Of a stretch of DNA of 64,000 bases, positions 25,849 to 37,545 are shown piece after piece. Source of the stretch: Dasyornis broadbenti (Eukaryota > Chordata > Aves > Passeriformes > Dasyornithidae); NCBI GenBank assembly GCA_013397935.1, contig VZRN01004719.1:1658487-1722486 (forward strand), in the 5' to 3' direction. The translations under genes and the position numbers were made by a program. Position 1 is the first letter of the stretch. Each line of letters begins with the position of its first letter. Under the pieces are notes generated by a model. The model searched no databases. It saw only the letters and a program-made list of their open reading frames with translations, and was not told the origin of the DNA.

Positions 25849-25990
25849 ATCTTTGTAGCCCTCCATTGGATGCTCTCTAATAGTTTAAGTGTTTTCTTTA
25901 CCTTGTGGTGCCCAGAACTGCGCACAGGACTTGAGGTAAGGCCACACCAGCACACCATCCCCCTGGACCGGCTGGTGATGCTGTTGTTGT
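25849..25990 (-). mobile_element. CR1 LINE, split by a younger CR1 (part 2)
   Basis: This continues the minus-strand CR1 of 24474-24892: TGTAGCCCTCCATTGGATGC, then CCCAGAACTGCGCACAGG and ACACCAGCACACC follow in the order expected for that consensus. Homology fades after about 25990 at a short GTT run. Confidence 0.85.
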
Positions 25991-26405
25991 TGTTGCTAAA
26001 TGTCATCTTTAAACAGTTTCTAATGCCACGGATTTCATTCTAGTCTAGAAACAAATGTACTCCTCTTACCCTTCCTCAATTTTACTTTCTGGAAGGATGG
26101 ATCTCTAGTTAAGAATCTTTGCGTATGCCACTTTTATAAAAGTGCGAAGAGTGTTTACTTCAAGCAATTGATTCTGGTGTTGGAGTATTTTGTTTATTCA
26201 CTGTATGAAAGTCAGAGGCTATAAAAAAAAAATATATATTTTATATTTCAGTTACACACTGCTTCATCAAAAATGTAATGGGACAGAAAAGACTTGAAGA
26301 AAACATTGTTAAATTTCAAGCTGAGCCATGCAACTTCCAGTACAATACAGATCTTAGTGTACAGCTAAGAAATCCCCTCGCAAGTCTGTTGTTGAACTGC
26401 TATGG

Positions 26406-26432
26406 TTAATTATTTATTTGATAAATGATTAA
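26406..26432. repeat. AT-rich 12-bp inverted repeat
   Basis: Left arm 26406-26417 and right arm 26421-26432 are complementary at 11 of 12 positions with a 3-base spacer. It can form a small cruciform and no function is known. Confidence 0.7.
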
Positions 26433-29129
26433 TTATTAATACAGAAATAAATATTAAAAATACTGCTTATATGTTTATTTAAATAAAACATATCAGTTCC
26501 AAGGTAGTAGAAAACCCATCCAACACTTCTGGAAATAGACTGGCTGTTCAGAAATTGTGGAGCATGATTAATATGCTGCCAGCAGTGATTTAAGAAATTC
26601 ACAAAACAATGTACAGGACAATAATTTGTATTTCTATTCTGAAAGATTCTCAGTTGAAGCACGAGTTCAGAATAATGGTCACATTTGCTTGTAGTCGCTG
26701 GAAAGCTGGGGAACTCTGAACCAACATGAGTCTGAACAGCTGATGCCCTCAGTAACATTTCCTGTTGATTTGTACCGATGAAATGAAAAGGCTTAAATTG
26801 CTTCCTTACGTGCTTTTGTTGCTCTGCAGGAAGAAGACTTTAATGTCCAAAATAGTTAACAGTCTGAAATTGCCTTCACAATTCAAAAGCAACAATGCAG
26901 TGCCTCAAACTATGATAAAATGAGCATTGAACTGCACTTTTAATTTTGGGTATTACATTTTCCTGGCTGTATACGCATCTTCCATACTATTGACCCAAGG
27001 GGATAAAAAGAGTATTAGAAAGTATTAGGCATCAAAACAGGAGATAGTGCAAAGCTGAGTTCCATGTTATGCTAGCTCTCTAGAAAACTTCTTGGACCCA
27101 GAGACAGATTGATGCGCTCTGCCAACAAGTTTACCTTGCTCCTACCACTCTACATTCTGAGACACGTTTTTTTCTGGACCAGTTTTGAATGCAAGTGTAA
27201 CACTTCTTTCAAGTACTATATTTATTGCATGCTTCTGTTTATTCCTGGCATCCTTCCTTTGTGTTGAGTTCCTGTCATTGCCCATCTCTGTGAACTTCAG
27301 TTTCCTCGTTTCCTTGGCTGCTTTCACACTGTGTGATGGTGTTCTTGCATCCTGTCCCCGTCCCCCTCTCCCCATCCCACTCCTCTTGTGAAGAAGTGTC
27401 AAAAGGACAGTTGGTAGCTGAGAACAAAAGATGGCCTTCTGAGCCATGTATGTTGTGCAGAGAGTTATTTAAGGAGTGACAGGTGGTTTAGTTTTTGTAC
27501 CAATAGTATTATTTTTCCTTTCCTTCCACTTTTGTAGTGGCCTCTAAACAGGGACCTTTCTGGGCTTTCCCATCAAGTTGCAGAATTTCTTAGCCTATTC
27601 AGAGTGTGTGGTGTTTTGGCCACGTACATTTGACTTGACCCCAATGCAGGACTCTTAGAAAAGGCTTTGAAAGGCAACCACGTGACGCTTGTGTTGGCTC
27701 ATGTTGTCCTTCTGTATTCAGACAGACCCTTGTGAAATGAACCTCTTGAACTTCAGAATGCTCAGGAAACAGGTAATAAAGAAACTCTACCCCAATTGTA
27801 ACCAGTGTTTTTCTGATATAGTAGGATACCTCTTGACATTGTGTGGAAGCATAGGAGAAGTAATTTCCATGGGAATTTCGTTTGCATTAGATACTGTGAA
27901 GTGTCTGTGCATTCCTGCTAGAGCACCTGTAATGGTAAGACTTGGGGTTTGCATAAAAGATAGTTGAATTTAACATGACCTTTAATAGCACCTGTGCAAC
28001 AGGTAGCTTTCTTCAACATTTAAATACCTGGGGAAACACTAGACTGCTGTAGGAGTGGCTTGTTCAGTATTTAAAATCAAGTTTATAAAAAACTTGGATA
28101 TTGAGATTTGATCAGTGCAACAAAATTATATCAATAGAGTATTAATCTCTCACCTATGTTTCCAACAAATCATAGGTGCATGATTGCAGAGCAGCAGTTC
28201 CTATTTCCAACTCTGGTTTTACTTGCTTTTGTGAACTGTATGTCAGGACAGTTCTTGCACAGTTATGTGCTGCTATCAATGAAACTTCAAATTCTGCAGA
28301 GAGACAGCTGTTTGCTTAGTACATAGCTTTCCCTGGAGATCTGATGTCCTGATGTAGGTAAAGATTAGATGATGGTAATTGGCAGGATTGCCTTTACAAA
28401 GAGATACAGAAGTAGGCTCTTGGCTCGAGGTCCTTGTATGTCCTTTTTAAAAATTAAAATTATGATGATAAAAATGAGGCTTTGAATAAACATCACAAAT
28501 TTTGAAGAATATGCACAGTATTACACTGCTGTAATTGCTGGTTAAAAAGGTGCATGCAGCAGTTTTATCTGTTAAAATGAAAATTGTTCTGAGAAAGTAT
28601 GGGAGCCACTCAAAAATCATACTATCCTGTCAGTAATAGCAGCATCTTGAAGAAACTTTCAGACAAGGGAAAATTTTAACATTTCACTCATATACCTAGA
28701 CAGGATTTTCAGAATTATTCTTAAAACATGTTTGGAGAAAGGTGGAGTAGAGAGAACACATAGCAATTCATATGCTGCTTCAGATTTAATGAAGTAGTTG
28801 CAAGACAGACATTCAGTGCTTCTTTTAAGCCTTGGGGAAAAATATCAAAGATTAGTAACAGTACAGGAGAACAATAAACATTGAGAAATATTTTTCCATT
28901 TGACAGAAAAGGCTTATATACTTGATGAAATTACAGGACAGTTACCCTGCTGTGTGTCCCAGTTGTGAATTTACATATTGCTGTGAATCTCATATTGAAC
29001 ACCTTTTGTAGTGTCAGAATGATGTCTTTTTACACAAAGGAGAGTAGATAATAAGAGGTTCTAGTGAAGGTCTAGGATTAGATTTTTAAACTTTTCATAT
29101 TCAAGATTTTGAAGCAGGTTGTGAATAAA

Positions 29130-29230
29130 ATTTTGGGGTTTTTTTCCTCAGTTTTCTTATTTTCCCTTTCTCCTCTTTTGTTTATCTTCTTTTTTTTTTC
29201 TCCAAAAACCCTTGAAACCTATTTTTCCTC
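29130..29230 (+). repeat. Pyrimidine-rich low-complexity tract
   Basis: About 100 bases almost entirely of T and C with few purines, including runs of seven or more T. It resembles a very long polypyrimidine tract, but no AG acceptor with an exon follows. Confidence 0.6.
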
Positions 29231-30575
29231 ATCATTCACTTGCTGATACTTTGCTTCACCTCTTGCTCTGGCTGTAAGCTGGTTGTTAGCTTCCCATCTG
29301 ATTCAGCTGATGCTAGGGACAATCATACATGTTGCTATCATGTATGGAGAAAAAAAATGAGCAGCTAGTTCAGGCAGCTAGTACAGTTAAACTGAACCTC
29401 CTTTCTCTTCCTAAATGTTAGTTTAGGTGGGAGTGTATGGCAACTGTTTTGTTTTGGGATCATGGCAACACCTTTCAGCACTGTGACCCATTTTGCTTCC
29501 TCTATGTATCTTCTAATGAGACACATCACGTCATCAGCCTTTCAAGAAATAAGCTGAACTTGCCCCATCTTAAAAGAGCTGCTGGAAAGATCATATTCTC
29601 CATGTTCCTTATCATGGCCAGCATGCTGTAGTCTCCTGATCAAATCTTTGTTATGAGTATCTCAGAGCAAAGAAAATAGAGGTGTGGTGCATGGTAATCT
29701 GAATTCTTGTTTTACCCTTCTCTGAAGGTATCCAGACTCTTTTGGTTGAGAGTAGGTGAAAAACATCCTGTGTTACTTTGTTATGAGCAGATCAAAAAAT
29801 GCAAAAAGCACATTTTTGTGTGGGCAGGAGGATTTGTGAACATTAACCTGTAAGCCTTTATTCAGTTTTTGGTTTTTCATGGCTTCCCTTACTGACACTT
29901 GGGGCAGTCTGGTTCTTTCTAGTTGTAAACCCTCTTTTTATTTGTATTGCTGTGGTTTTTGAGGATTACTGCAGTCATAACTGTGAAAGATCTAGAGAAC
30001 AGTGATAGGAATTGATAGAATAAGAATTGGAGGTGCAGTCTTTGATCTTCAAGGGGAATATCTAGAGTATCTATGTGCGCCCTACGCTGTTTATTCAGGA
30101 TGGGTGGGTTTGGATTCATCATGAAGTGTGTGCTTTTAATTTAATCTTCAGTTTTCTGTGGTCGATAAGGCACATTTTCAAATGAGGACTCAAGAAAAGC
30201 CGACTCAGGGAATCAAGTATATTTATTAGTCCAACAGCTAATAGCCTGGAAAGAAAAGTGCTCTATTTGTGGAAGAGATACAGTCATCAGAGTGTATTAT
30301 GGAGTTTCCTCTCTGTGTGTTTGGACGCAACACCATTTTCCGACGTGTGGATTCCTGCTCTTCACAGTACATTCTGGCTCATTAGTAACTAAGAGATTAA
30401 TGCTTGCGTGGAAGAAAAATATGTTCCTTAGAAGGATCTAAATTCTTCTTGCATGCGTGTACACCATAATTTTCAGTTAACTCAGTTGACAGCTTGGCAC
30501 ACCCCAGTAACCATGGTCTAGATCAGTGGTTGGTACTGATACTCTGCTATGTATATCTTGATTCATTTTACAGGA

Positions 30576-30850
30576 TGCAGTGGTTAATGGCATGGACTCC
30601 AAAAGATGGTGATAAGCAAATACATTTTATTGCAAAAATCCAGGGTTCTTAAACTGTTATTTTGTTATGGGTTTCCATGCTTGTGAGGCACAACAAAGGT
30701 GTTTAACCAACCACCATAAACCACGATAGGAACACGCATCAGGTGTAACCAATCACCAACCCCACAGTGTGAGCACTTACTGGTTCTATCAATTGTTTTC
30801 CAGTTATGTGACTTGTTTTTCACCTCTAGTTTAGCTGAGTCATTCCCAGA
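30576..30850 (-). mobile_element. Possible old LTR fragment
   Basis: Read on the - strand, this has a plausible retroviral order: CCAAT-like boxes (GTGATTGGTTACACC and nearby), then TTTTTGCAATAAAATG as a possible poly(A) signal near 30630, then a short U5-like tail ending in ...CTGCA. No family is recognised with certainty, no target duplication is seen and both limits are approximate. It may equally be unique sequence. Confidence 0.25.
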
Positions 30851-31812
30851 ATGCTCTCTGGTTAGCCGAAGTAGCAGAAGTGAGCTAGTATTTTACAAGG
30901 GCAACAAGGCCTTCACTTTGCAAGGCCTTTCTGCTCTGCAACACTGGGGTGCCATGTATTGCATAAATAAGGTGGCACCCATCTGTGTGAAATCATTCAT
31001 TTAATTTCTGATGTAAGGTTAACGCTATAAAGATTTGTCAGTATATGTTTTTTGCAGTGGGACATCAAAAATGAAGCCGTATCCCTCTTAGCTATATTTA
31101 CAAAATCCTAAGTGTGGCTGGAGCTGTGCAGACACAGTGGGCTTCTGTTAATTTAATCCATCAGGATACACTGCAAATTGCTAATCAAGCAGCTACTTCT
31201 GTTAGTGTAGTCTATGTTTCCATTTGGATGCTCTTCCGACATACCTGTGTCAGCATAACTTCTTCGTAAGAAGCTTACAGGTTTGGAATGTAATGTTTTT
31301 CAAAATGTGTCACCTCACTGTGCAAGAGGTGGAGATCTAAACACAGCGTTTGCCTCTAAATGAAGAGAGTACACACTTACTTATGGTTGTGTTTGCTTAA
31401 CATCGAAAGGATTTTTTTTCTCTACATGTTAGAATGTGCAATACACCTGTGTTTTGAGTGTATATGTTGTCTTCTGAACTTTTTCACCCGTAAGAAGCTT
31501 AAAGTAAAAATTGCCCTGTCCCTAATCCTTAATATTAGAAACTAGAGGAAGGAGTTGTAAGGACAGACCCATAACAAGTCTGACTCAGCCATTTAAAGGA
31601 TAGATAAAAAGGAATTTAACAACATAATGTTCTCTACATGCTCATTATTTCATTCAGACACACTCTTACAAAAACTGAAACTAATGTTTGAATGAGCATT
31701 TTGACTATCCTGTTAAAACATAGTTATCCTCTAGTTGGCTTTTAATTGCACTAATTCTTTTATATAAGAATATGGAGGTATCTAACTTATCTTTTTTTTT
31801 TTCCCTTCCTAG

Positions 31813-31842
31813 TTCATGGTCTAATGACGCTTGGATTTGCAG
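31813..31842 (+). CDS. RAMP3: RAMP3 microexon (signal-peptide core, 30 nt)
   Basis: A 30-nt exon is bounded by a strong acceptor (a long T/C tract ending CCTTCCTAG) and a strong donor (GCAG|GTGAGT). In the phase required by the next exon it reads HGLMTLGFA, with one trailing base that completes Gly with exon 34974. Its two leading bases join the single trailing base of the 15046-15055 candidate to give Val. The hydrophobic string followed by Ala-Gly-Ala fits the core and cleavage site of a signal peptide, just where RAMP proteins have theirs. The length is a multiple of three, so skipping it would keep the frame but remove the signal core. The exon is inferred from splice sites, phase and position, not from transcripts. 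Confidence 0.6.
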
Positions 31843-33568
31843 GTGAGTTTTACTTCAAAAATTCAAATTTCTGTTTCTGTTTTGTTATGGCTTCAGTTTG
31901 AGAAACACTTCAATCCTGTCTCATCTCAATTAATCAACTGCCATGCATTTTTTACAACTAGTCTTGCCCCCTGGCTGTATGAAAAGAGAGTGTTGTAGTG
32001 TTTTGTAAAGGTCATTCTCAATAGGGTTGGTGAAATTGTAGAAATAGCCATGATTTTGAACTCCTTTGGTCTGGGATTTAGACAGAAACTCTTGTGTCAT
32101 CAGATTTCTGTCAAATGACTCTGATAAGAGCTTTTGTTCTATGACCCTGCAAAATCCTGAAGTTTAAAGAGAGATAGTCAAAAATACCAAGGCCATGGAA
32201 AATCCATTTAAACACCCTGCTGGGAAAGGGCTGGAGTAAATTGTCAGCACACATGACGTAGTGGAAGAAAAACTTGTACTCTGTTGGGTTTGGTTATAAA
32301 TCAAATGGTAGCAGGCTGCTTAGAATATCCTGCCAGAAAAAAGCAGCTTTGCGTAACTTTTATCAAAGCATCAGTGCAGGATTTTAGTTGCCAGCTGTGC
32401 AATTTTCATATCTGGTTTTGAATTTTGCACAACTCTAGCATTCATCTGCAGATTTAGCTGTGGAAAGTATAACCGGTAACTGCTACAGCTGCCAGATGCA
32501 TTGATGGGCACACTTAAGTAGGCAGGATCCATGCTGTCATGTTAAATTCTCAAGGATAAAATTATGCTCCCCCTGTTTGGTAATTTTCACCATTTCCATC
32601 ACTGGTGATTAATTGTAGTTCTGACATTTTGCTGACATGAATGAAAGCTTTAAGAGCACTGACAGACAGACGTGATGAAGGAGCAAGGGTTAGGTCCCAG
32701 TGAGTCATCCGTACACCTGCAGAAGTCTGTGGTCTGTAGCAAGCTGTAGGCTTACGGCCTCGGGTGCAGCACAGGCTGTCCCATTATGGGCCTCCTGCTC
32801 TTGGAAAGTATGTGAAAGCAAAGTGTTTATTTGGCCAGGTGAGATGGCTCTCATTTGTCACACAACGTCATGGACACAGTGACCACCAGCCAAGGAGTCA
32901 GCCATGATAGCTGGAGTTGAATTCGAGGTGCTCCTGCCCAGGCTCCAAAGGAGCCATCTCCTTTGTGGGTGACATGATGTGCACTCAAGCCTGTTTTACA
33001 ATCACGTGCCTCATTTCAAATGGAGATGTTCAGGTTTCTGAGTGATGGCTGGGTTATGATGTGAAGCCTGAAACCAGTCATCTTGCCTTAGCGTTTAGGG
33101 GTTTTTTTACTAAATAGTAAGGAAAGGGGCCATGAGTACTTCTCTTGACTTCTCATCAAAGTCCTGCATGGTTTTGACCTCAGTTCATCTGGCAATGTGT
33201 TTGGCTGTTACCACACAAAATTAGAACCACCAGCTCTTTTCAGCAGTGATAGGATCCTGCTTTCAAAGTAACTAATAGAAGCAAAAGAAATACCTCCTCT
33301 CCCTGGTGTAAGTAGGTTTTCAGTGAAAATTTTTCTTAGGAGTAAATAGTCTGTTCTCCTTGGCTTCATTCTGAAAAAAAGCTGTTCCTACAGAGTTCTC
33401 AGGAAGATTCCCTGATATACCAGTTTGTTAGGGTTGCAGTTTTGTTCAGGTAAATACCTTTCTCAGATTTCAGCTGCTGTAAAGGGAAGAAATTATGCAG
33501 GTTTTTTTCTGAGTAATTTAATACTAATTATGAGGAGTATTATTTACTACTTATAGATTATCTAGCTA

Positions 33569-33625
33569 ATCTGACTAATATATAATAAGTATAGTATATA
33601 CTTAGTAAGTATTATCTGACTAATA
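33569..33625. repeat. Direct repeats flanking an AT palindrome
   Basis: The 12-mer ATCTGACTAATA occurs at 33569-33580 and 33614-33625. Between them lies an 8-bp inverted repeat (33586-33593 with 33597-33604, 3-base spacer). The wider patch repeats TACTAAT-like words. It is AT-rich local duplication or a very small inserted element. Confidence 0.6.
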
Positions 33626-34055
33626 GAAATACTAATTTAATACTAATGCTACTAAACTAGCATTTATATTAAATATGTTTATAAACATATTTACAGGTAA
33701 TTTTTAATGTTAATGCATTTTTCATACAGAAGAATGGTCAAGATAGAGGTATCTAGAGAGGTAAAGCAAGATATGTTTAATGGCTTGTTCATAACAAAAT
33801 GTTTCAGGCTTATCAAAATCAAACATTAGTCTGAACAGAATTTTTTCAGAACTTCAATTTTATAAGAAATATCAAAATACCTTCTTTGTATTCCAATGCA
33901 GGCATGCATGGGATGAGAAAAACATTTGACTTTGACTAAATATTGTGGAGTTGCCATTATAGGTTGAAAAGTTACTGGCTTGCTCAAGTCAAGGTTAACT
34001 CTTCTTTTGCAAGTAGCTGTATGCTGCAGTTTCAGCATTTGAATATGTAGATAAT

Positions 34056-34468
34056 TCATAGAATTGTAGAATTGTTTGTGTTGGAAAAGACCTCTATGAT
34101 TGTTGAGTCCAACTGTTATCCCAACACTGCCAAGTCTACCACTAAAGCATGTCCCTAAGTTCCACATCTACACATCTTTTAAGTACCTCCAGAGGTTGTT
34201 GCTCAACCATCTCCTTGGGCATTCTGTTCCACTCCTTTTGGTGAAGAAATTTTCCTAAAATCCAACCTAAACCTCCTCTGGCAGAACTTCAGGCTGTTCT
34301 ATCACTTGTTACTTGGGAGAAGAGACCAAACCCCACCTGGCTACAGCCTCCTTTCAGGAAGTTGTAGAGAGTGATAACATTGCTCTGAGTCTCCCTTTCT
34401 CTAGGCTAAACAACCCCAGCTCCCTCAGCCACTCCTCATAGGACTTGATCTCTAGCCAATTCCTTTAG
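34056..34468 (-). mobile_element. CR1 LINE 3' fragment
   Basis: It begins CATAGAATTGTAGAATTG, the decayed 3' octamer of CR1 on the - strand, followed in order by CR1 landmarks such as AAATTTTCCTAAAATCCAAC, TCACTTGTTACTTGGGAG and GGCTAAACAACCCCAG. It is 5'-truncated and non-coding. A 113-codon frame spanning its left end is a shadow. Confidence 0.92.
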
Positions 34469-34973
34469 TGGATATACTAAAGAAAAAGCTGTGATTGTGG
34501 AAATTCACACCCTTTACAATATAAGTAAGACATATATATGTTTCCAATGTTGAAATAATTCCACAGTAATGTAGTTAGTTGAATGGGATGCATCTGTGTA
34601 AGCTTGAAAAGTGCTTTCTACACTGAAATGTGTGACTGGGAGATCCATTTAGCTTTTAACTAAAAATGCAAATGGGCAGTAATAAGTTAGTATGAGTAGT
34701 AGCTAAGTAAGATTTGAAAAGTGATTTTATAGGTTCCTCTATGCTAGGTTTAAAAGGCAATGCTACATATGGTCACCTTTAGATTTTTACACTATGTTTT
34801 TAATATATTTATGTAAAGATATAGTTTATCTATTTTGTAAAATTGCTTAGAAAATTAAATGCTAAACTTATGAGAATGTAAGTGACAAGCTGAACTGTGT
34901 GCAGAAATTAGAGTGATGTGTTTGTGCTTCTATTTCAGTGTTTGTGATTAAAGGTACTTCTGATGTTTCCTAG

Positions 34974-35106
34974 GTGCTCGTCAACAGACTGAGCTCTGCA
35001 ATGAATCTCTCATGTTAGAAAAGTTGCCTGCCTGTGGAAAATCCTTTGAAGAGATGATGAAGAAAGTGGACTCAAAAAAGTGGTGCAACCTGACAGAATT
35101 TATCAT
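34974..35106 (+). CDS. RAMP3: RAMP3 exon: N-terminal half of the ectodomain
   Basis: 133 nt, preceded by TTTCCTAG and followed by the donor GTAAGA. It encodes 43 full residues plus split codons at both ends. It starts Ala-Arg-Gln-Gln and runs through CNES, LEKLPACGKSFEEMM, KKWCNLTEFI to a split Met. The order and spacing of Cys-Asn-Glu, Leu-Pro-x-Cys-Gly-Lys and Lys-Trp-Cys-Asn-Leu-(Ser/Thr)-Glu-Phe-Ile match mammalian RAMP3 and are unlike RAMP1 or RAMP2. It supplies three of the six conserved disulphide cysteines and two N-glycosylation sequons (NES, NLT). RAMP3 escorts and retunes the calcitonin receptor-like receptor (adrenomedullin AM2 receptor) and the calcitonin receptor (amylin AMY3 receptor) at the cell surface. 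The exon continues in phase into 54363. Confidence 0.95.
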
Positions 35107-37423
35107 GTAAGAGTTAGTTTTGATTTTAATAGTTCTCCCCTAATGCATATAAAGTATTTTTGTTCCAGAAAATTGAAAACCTCTCCTGTATTTTGTTGCC
35201 GCTTGCAGAGGGCTAAGCTGTAGCCCTTAAGCGCCAGCTGTAAGGCCACATGCACACAGAGACACCCAGCTCTTAACTCAAAGAGTGTGCAAAATAGGCC
35301 ACTTTAATGAAAACTAACCAATGGGCTAATTAATACTAGCTGCTATTGCATTTACCTCAGAACAGTTGTGTTTACATTTAATCTCTATTTCTGTGCATTT
35401 TAGGCAAATGTTCCCTAAGTATTTTTTTTTCAGTGAAACTACTAAAGCAAAAGTGCTTTTAGAATCATGCTGTTCTGTTTTGCCTCTTGACAGCAATGCA
35501 GTTCCCTCCTCTGAGTTCCTTTTTTTTTTTTCAGTAAGATGACACTGTTTCAGAAATTCACCTCATGTGAATTGCCCTAAACAAATTTAAAATGTTTTGT
35601 CCTATTGAACCTGCTGTCAATTGTTTCTTTGCCTGCCAGATAACATGGAGAGAGTGAGCACCACGCATTCTGTTTGGATGTCTAAAATACTGCAAGACTG
35701 ACAGTAGTGAGCGTGGCATTATTATTCTCTAATCTCTGTTCCTGTTCTGTAGTTACTGGAGATATTGAAGTATCTCTCTATAAAGCTGCACACTTCAAAT
35801 TATTTGGAAGAAACTCAAAGGGCTTGTGAAATTGGTGGCATTTTTGGCTTTGTGGAGCATCTGCTTCTTAAGACCATGTCTGCTCATGCATAATGCCTGG
35901 TTTTCGGAAGCGCTGAGTGCCCTCTACACCAGCTGAAATCAGTTGAAACTGCAGGTGTTCAGCACTTCAGAAAACGAGACTCAAGTGAGCTAGAGCTGGT
36001 GTTGTACCAGCCAGCCTGAAGTAGAACATCTTCCTGGATTTGAAACTGCTATGGAGGCAGAGTAGCCCCAAGCCAGCTGTCACCACACCTGTAGCAGTGT
36101 CACTGAGCCCTAGGTATGTTCTTGTCCCATAGGATCATTGGTCTTGTCTCCTGTTTAGTGTTGTGTCACTTGCTGCAGGATTTTAACCGGCTGCTCACCG
36201 GCAGACTTGACAGATGTTGGACTGCAGTGCTGTGCTGCAGCAGCTCCCCATGGCTCCCTCACCGCTGACACCTGTGTTGAAATCTCCCATCTGTTGATAA
36301 TGGTTCATAATCTGACAGCGTATTAACAACTTAGATGCTGTTCCTTCTTACCACCTTTATTTGCACACATAGATCACTTTAAAATCTTGCAATCTGTTAA
36401 AAGGTAGATTCATAAATCTTATGGCACTGGAGTGAAAGATGCAGTCATGCAGCTCTCTCCAGCTGTGGGGAAGAGCAAGAGAAGGTTAGTTCTTCTAAAC
36501 CAGCTTGCAGAAATTGCATTCAAAGCTGACAGAGATGTGTGTGTATACAAAGAAAAAGAAAATCCTTGCAGTGCTGGTACTGCAAAATTTATTTAATAAA
36601 TATCTGTATGTTATGGAGCAATAAATTTAATTTTATAACTCATCTAGGTACAAGAAGTTTTATTTATTTTGAAGGAAACATTGTAATTTTGCTCCATTTT
36701 TTTCATCATTACAATTATAATTACAAGAGTTCTTTGCTGATTTATATTGATAAGTGACCTCAACTAACAGGATTGCTTGCAACAGAGAAAAGTACCTGTA
36801 GGAACCAAAATACTAGGCTGTGTCCTTATTAATGCAGGTGGAAAAACAGGCAGCCTTTTGCAAGACTCATGCTAAAATTTTTTGATATTTTTTTAATAAT
36901 TTGCATATTTTGGTGCAAGAATTTTTCAAGGTTTGGAGGTGATTGAAGTCTCTGAGTTTTCCTGATTTTTCATTAGAGTTAAGAATCCACCTTGATTTTA
37001 TCCTTTCCAGTTGTGCTCACCCTTTGGTGTCATTTTCATTCCCTGTACAAGAAAATTTTTCTGAAGAATTTTATCAGTCTGAGGCTTTGCTCATTTTTCC
37101 TCAGAAGCAGTAACAGAAGAATTTAAGGCTTTTACAGAAGAAAAATCTTTTACATTTTTACATAATACACATTTTTTTAAAAAAAAACCCTCTCTCTTTT
37201 TTTTTTTTGTGTTGCAAGTTGTACTTTAGAAGAGAGTAGCAAGAGGAATTTGTTTTGAAATTTATCTCCTGAATCAAGGATTAATCAAGCATTAGAAGCC
37301 TGATTACAAACTTTTCATAAGGGTTCATCGCACTGAAGAAGCAGCAGACATGCATCTACCTGTAAGATTTTTACTCCTTTGAGCACAGACATTGTTATTA
37401 GATGTCATGTTTTGTATAAGAAG

Positions 37424-37545
37424 CATACAGAATCACAAAATGGATTGGGCTGGAAGTGACCTTAAAGATTCTCAAGTTCCAGCCCCACTGCTGTAGGCAG
37501 GGACTCATACAGGCTAATTTATTCCAGTGCATTGGAGGAGCCCTG
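37424..37545 (-). mobile_element. CR1 LINE, 3' terminal fragment
   Basis: It begins CATACAGAATCACAAAATGG (decayed octamer and first bases of the CR1 3' end read in reverse), then GGGCTGGAAGTGACCTTAAA and a GTAGGCAGGGACTC stretch. Only about 120 bp survive and the right limit is approximate. Confidence 0.85.

Larger units (their letters stand above)
15056..31812 (+). other. RAMP3: RAMP3 intron 1 (candidate)
   Basis: This holds about 16.8 kb between the candidate first exon and the microexon. It contains an ERV LTR (21755-22624), nested CR1 elements (24474-25990), a possible old LTR (30576-30850), short (TG)7 and (AC)7 microsatellites near 16499 and 18248, a pyrimidine-rich tract at 29130-29230 and an AT hairpin at 26406-26432. 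Otherwise I see no exon of another gene. The acceptor at its end is strong: a T-rich tract followed by CCTTCCTAG. Confidence 0.5.
31843..34973 (+). other. RAMP3: RAMP3 intron 2 (candidate)
   Basis: About 3.1 kb with GT...AG ends. It contains a CR1 copy (34056-34468) and an AT-rich patch at 33500-33680 with 12-bp direct repeats around a small palindrome. No other exon is visible. Confidence 0.6.
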
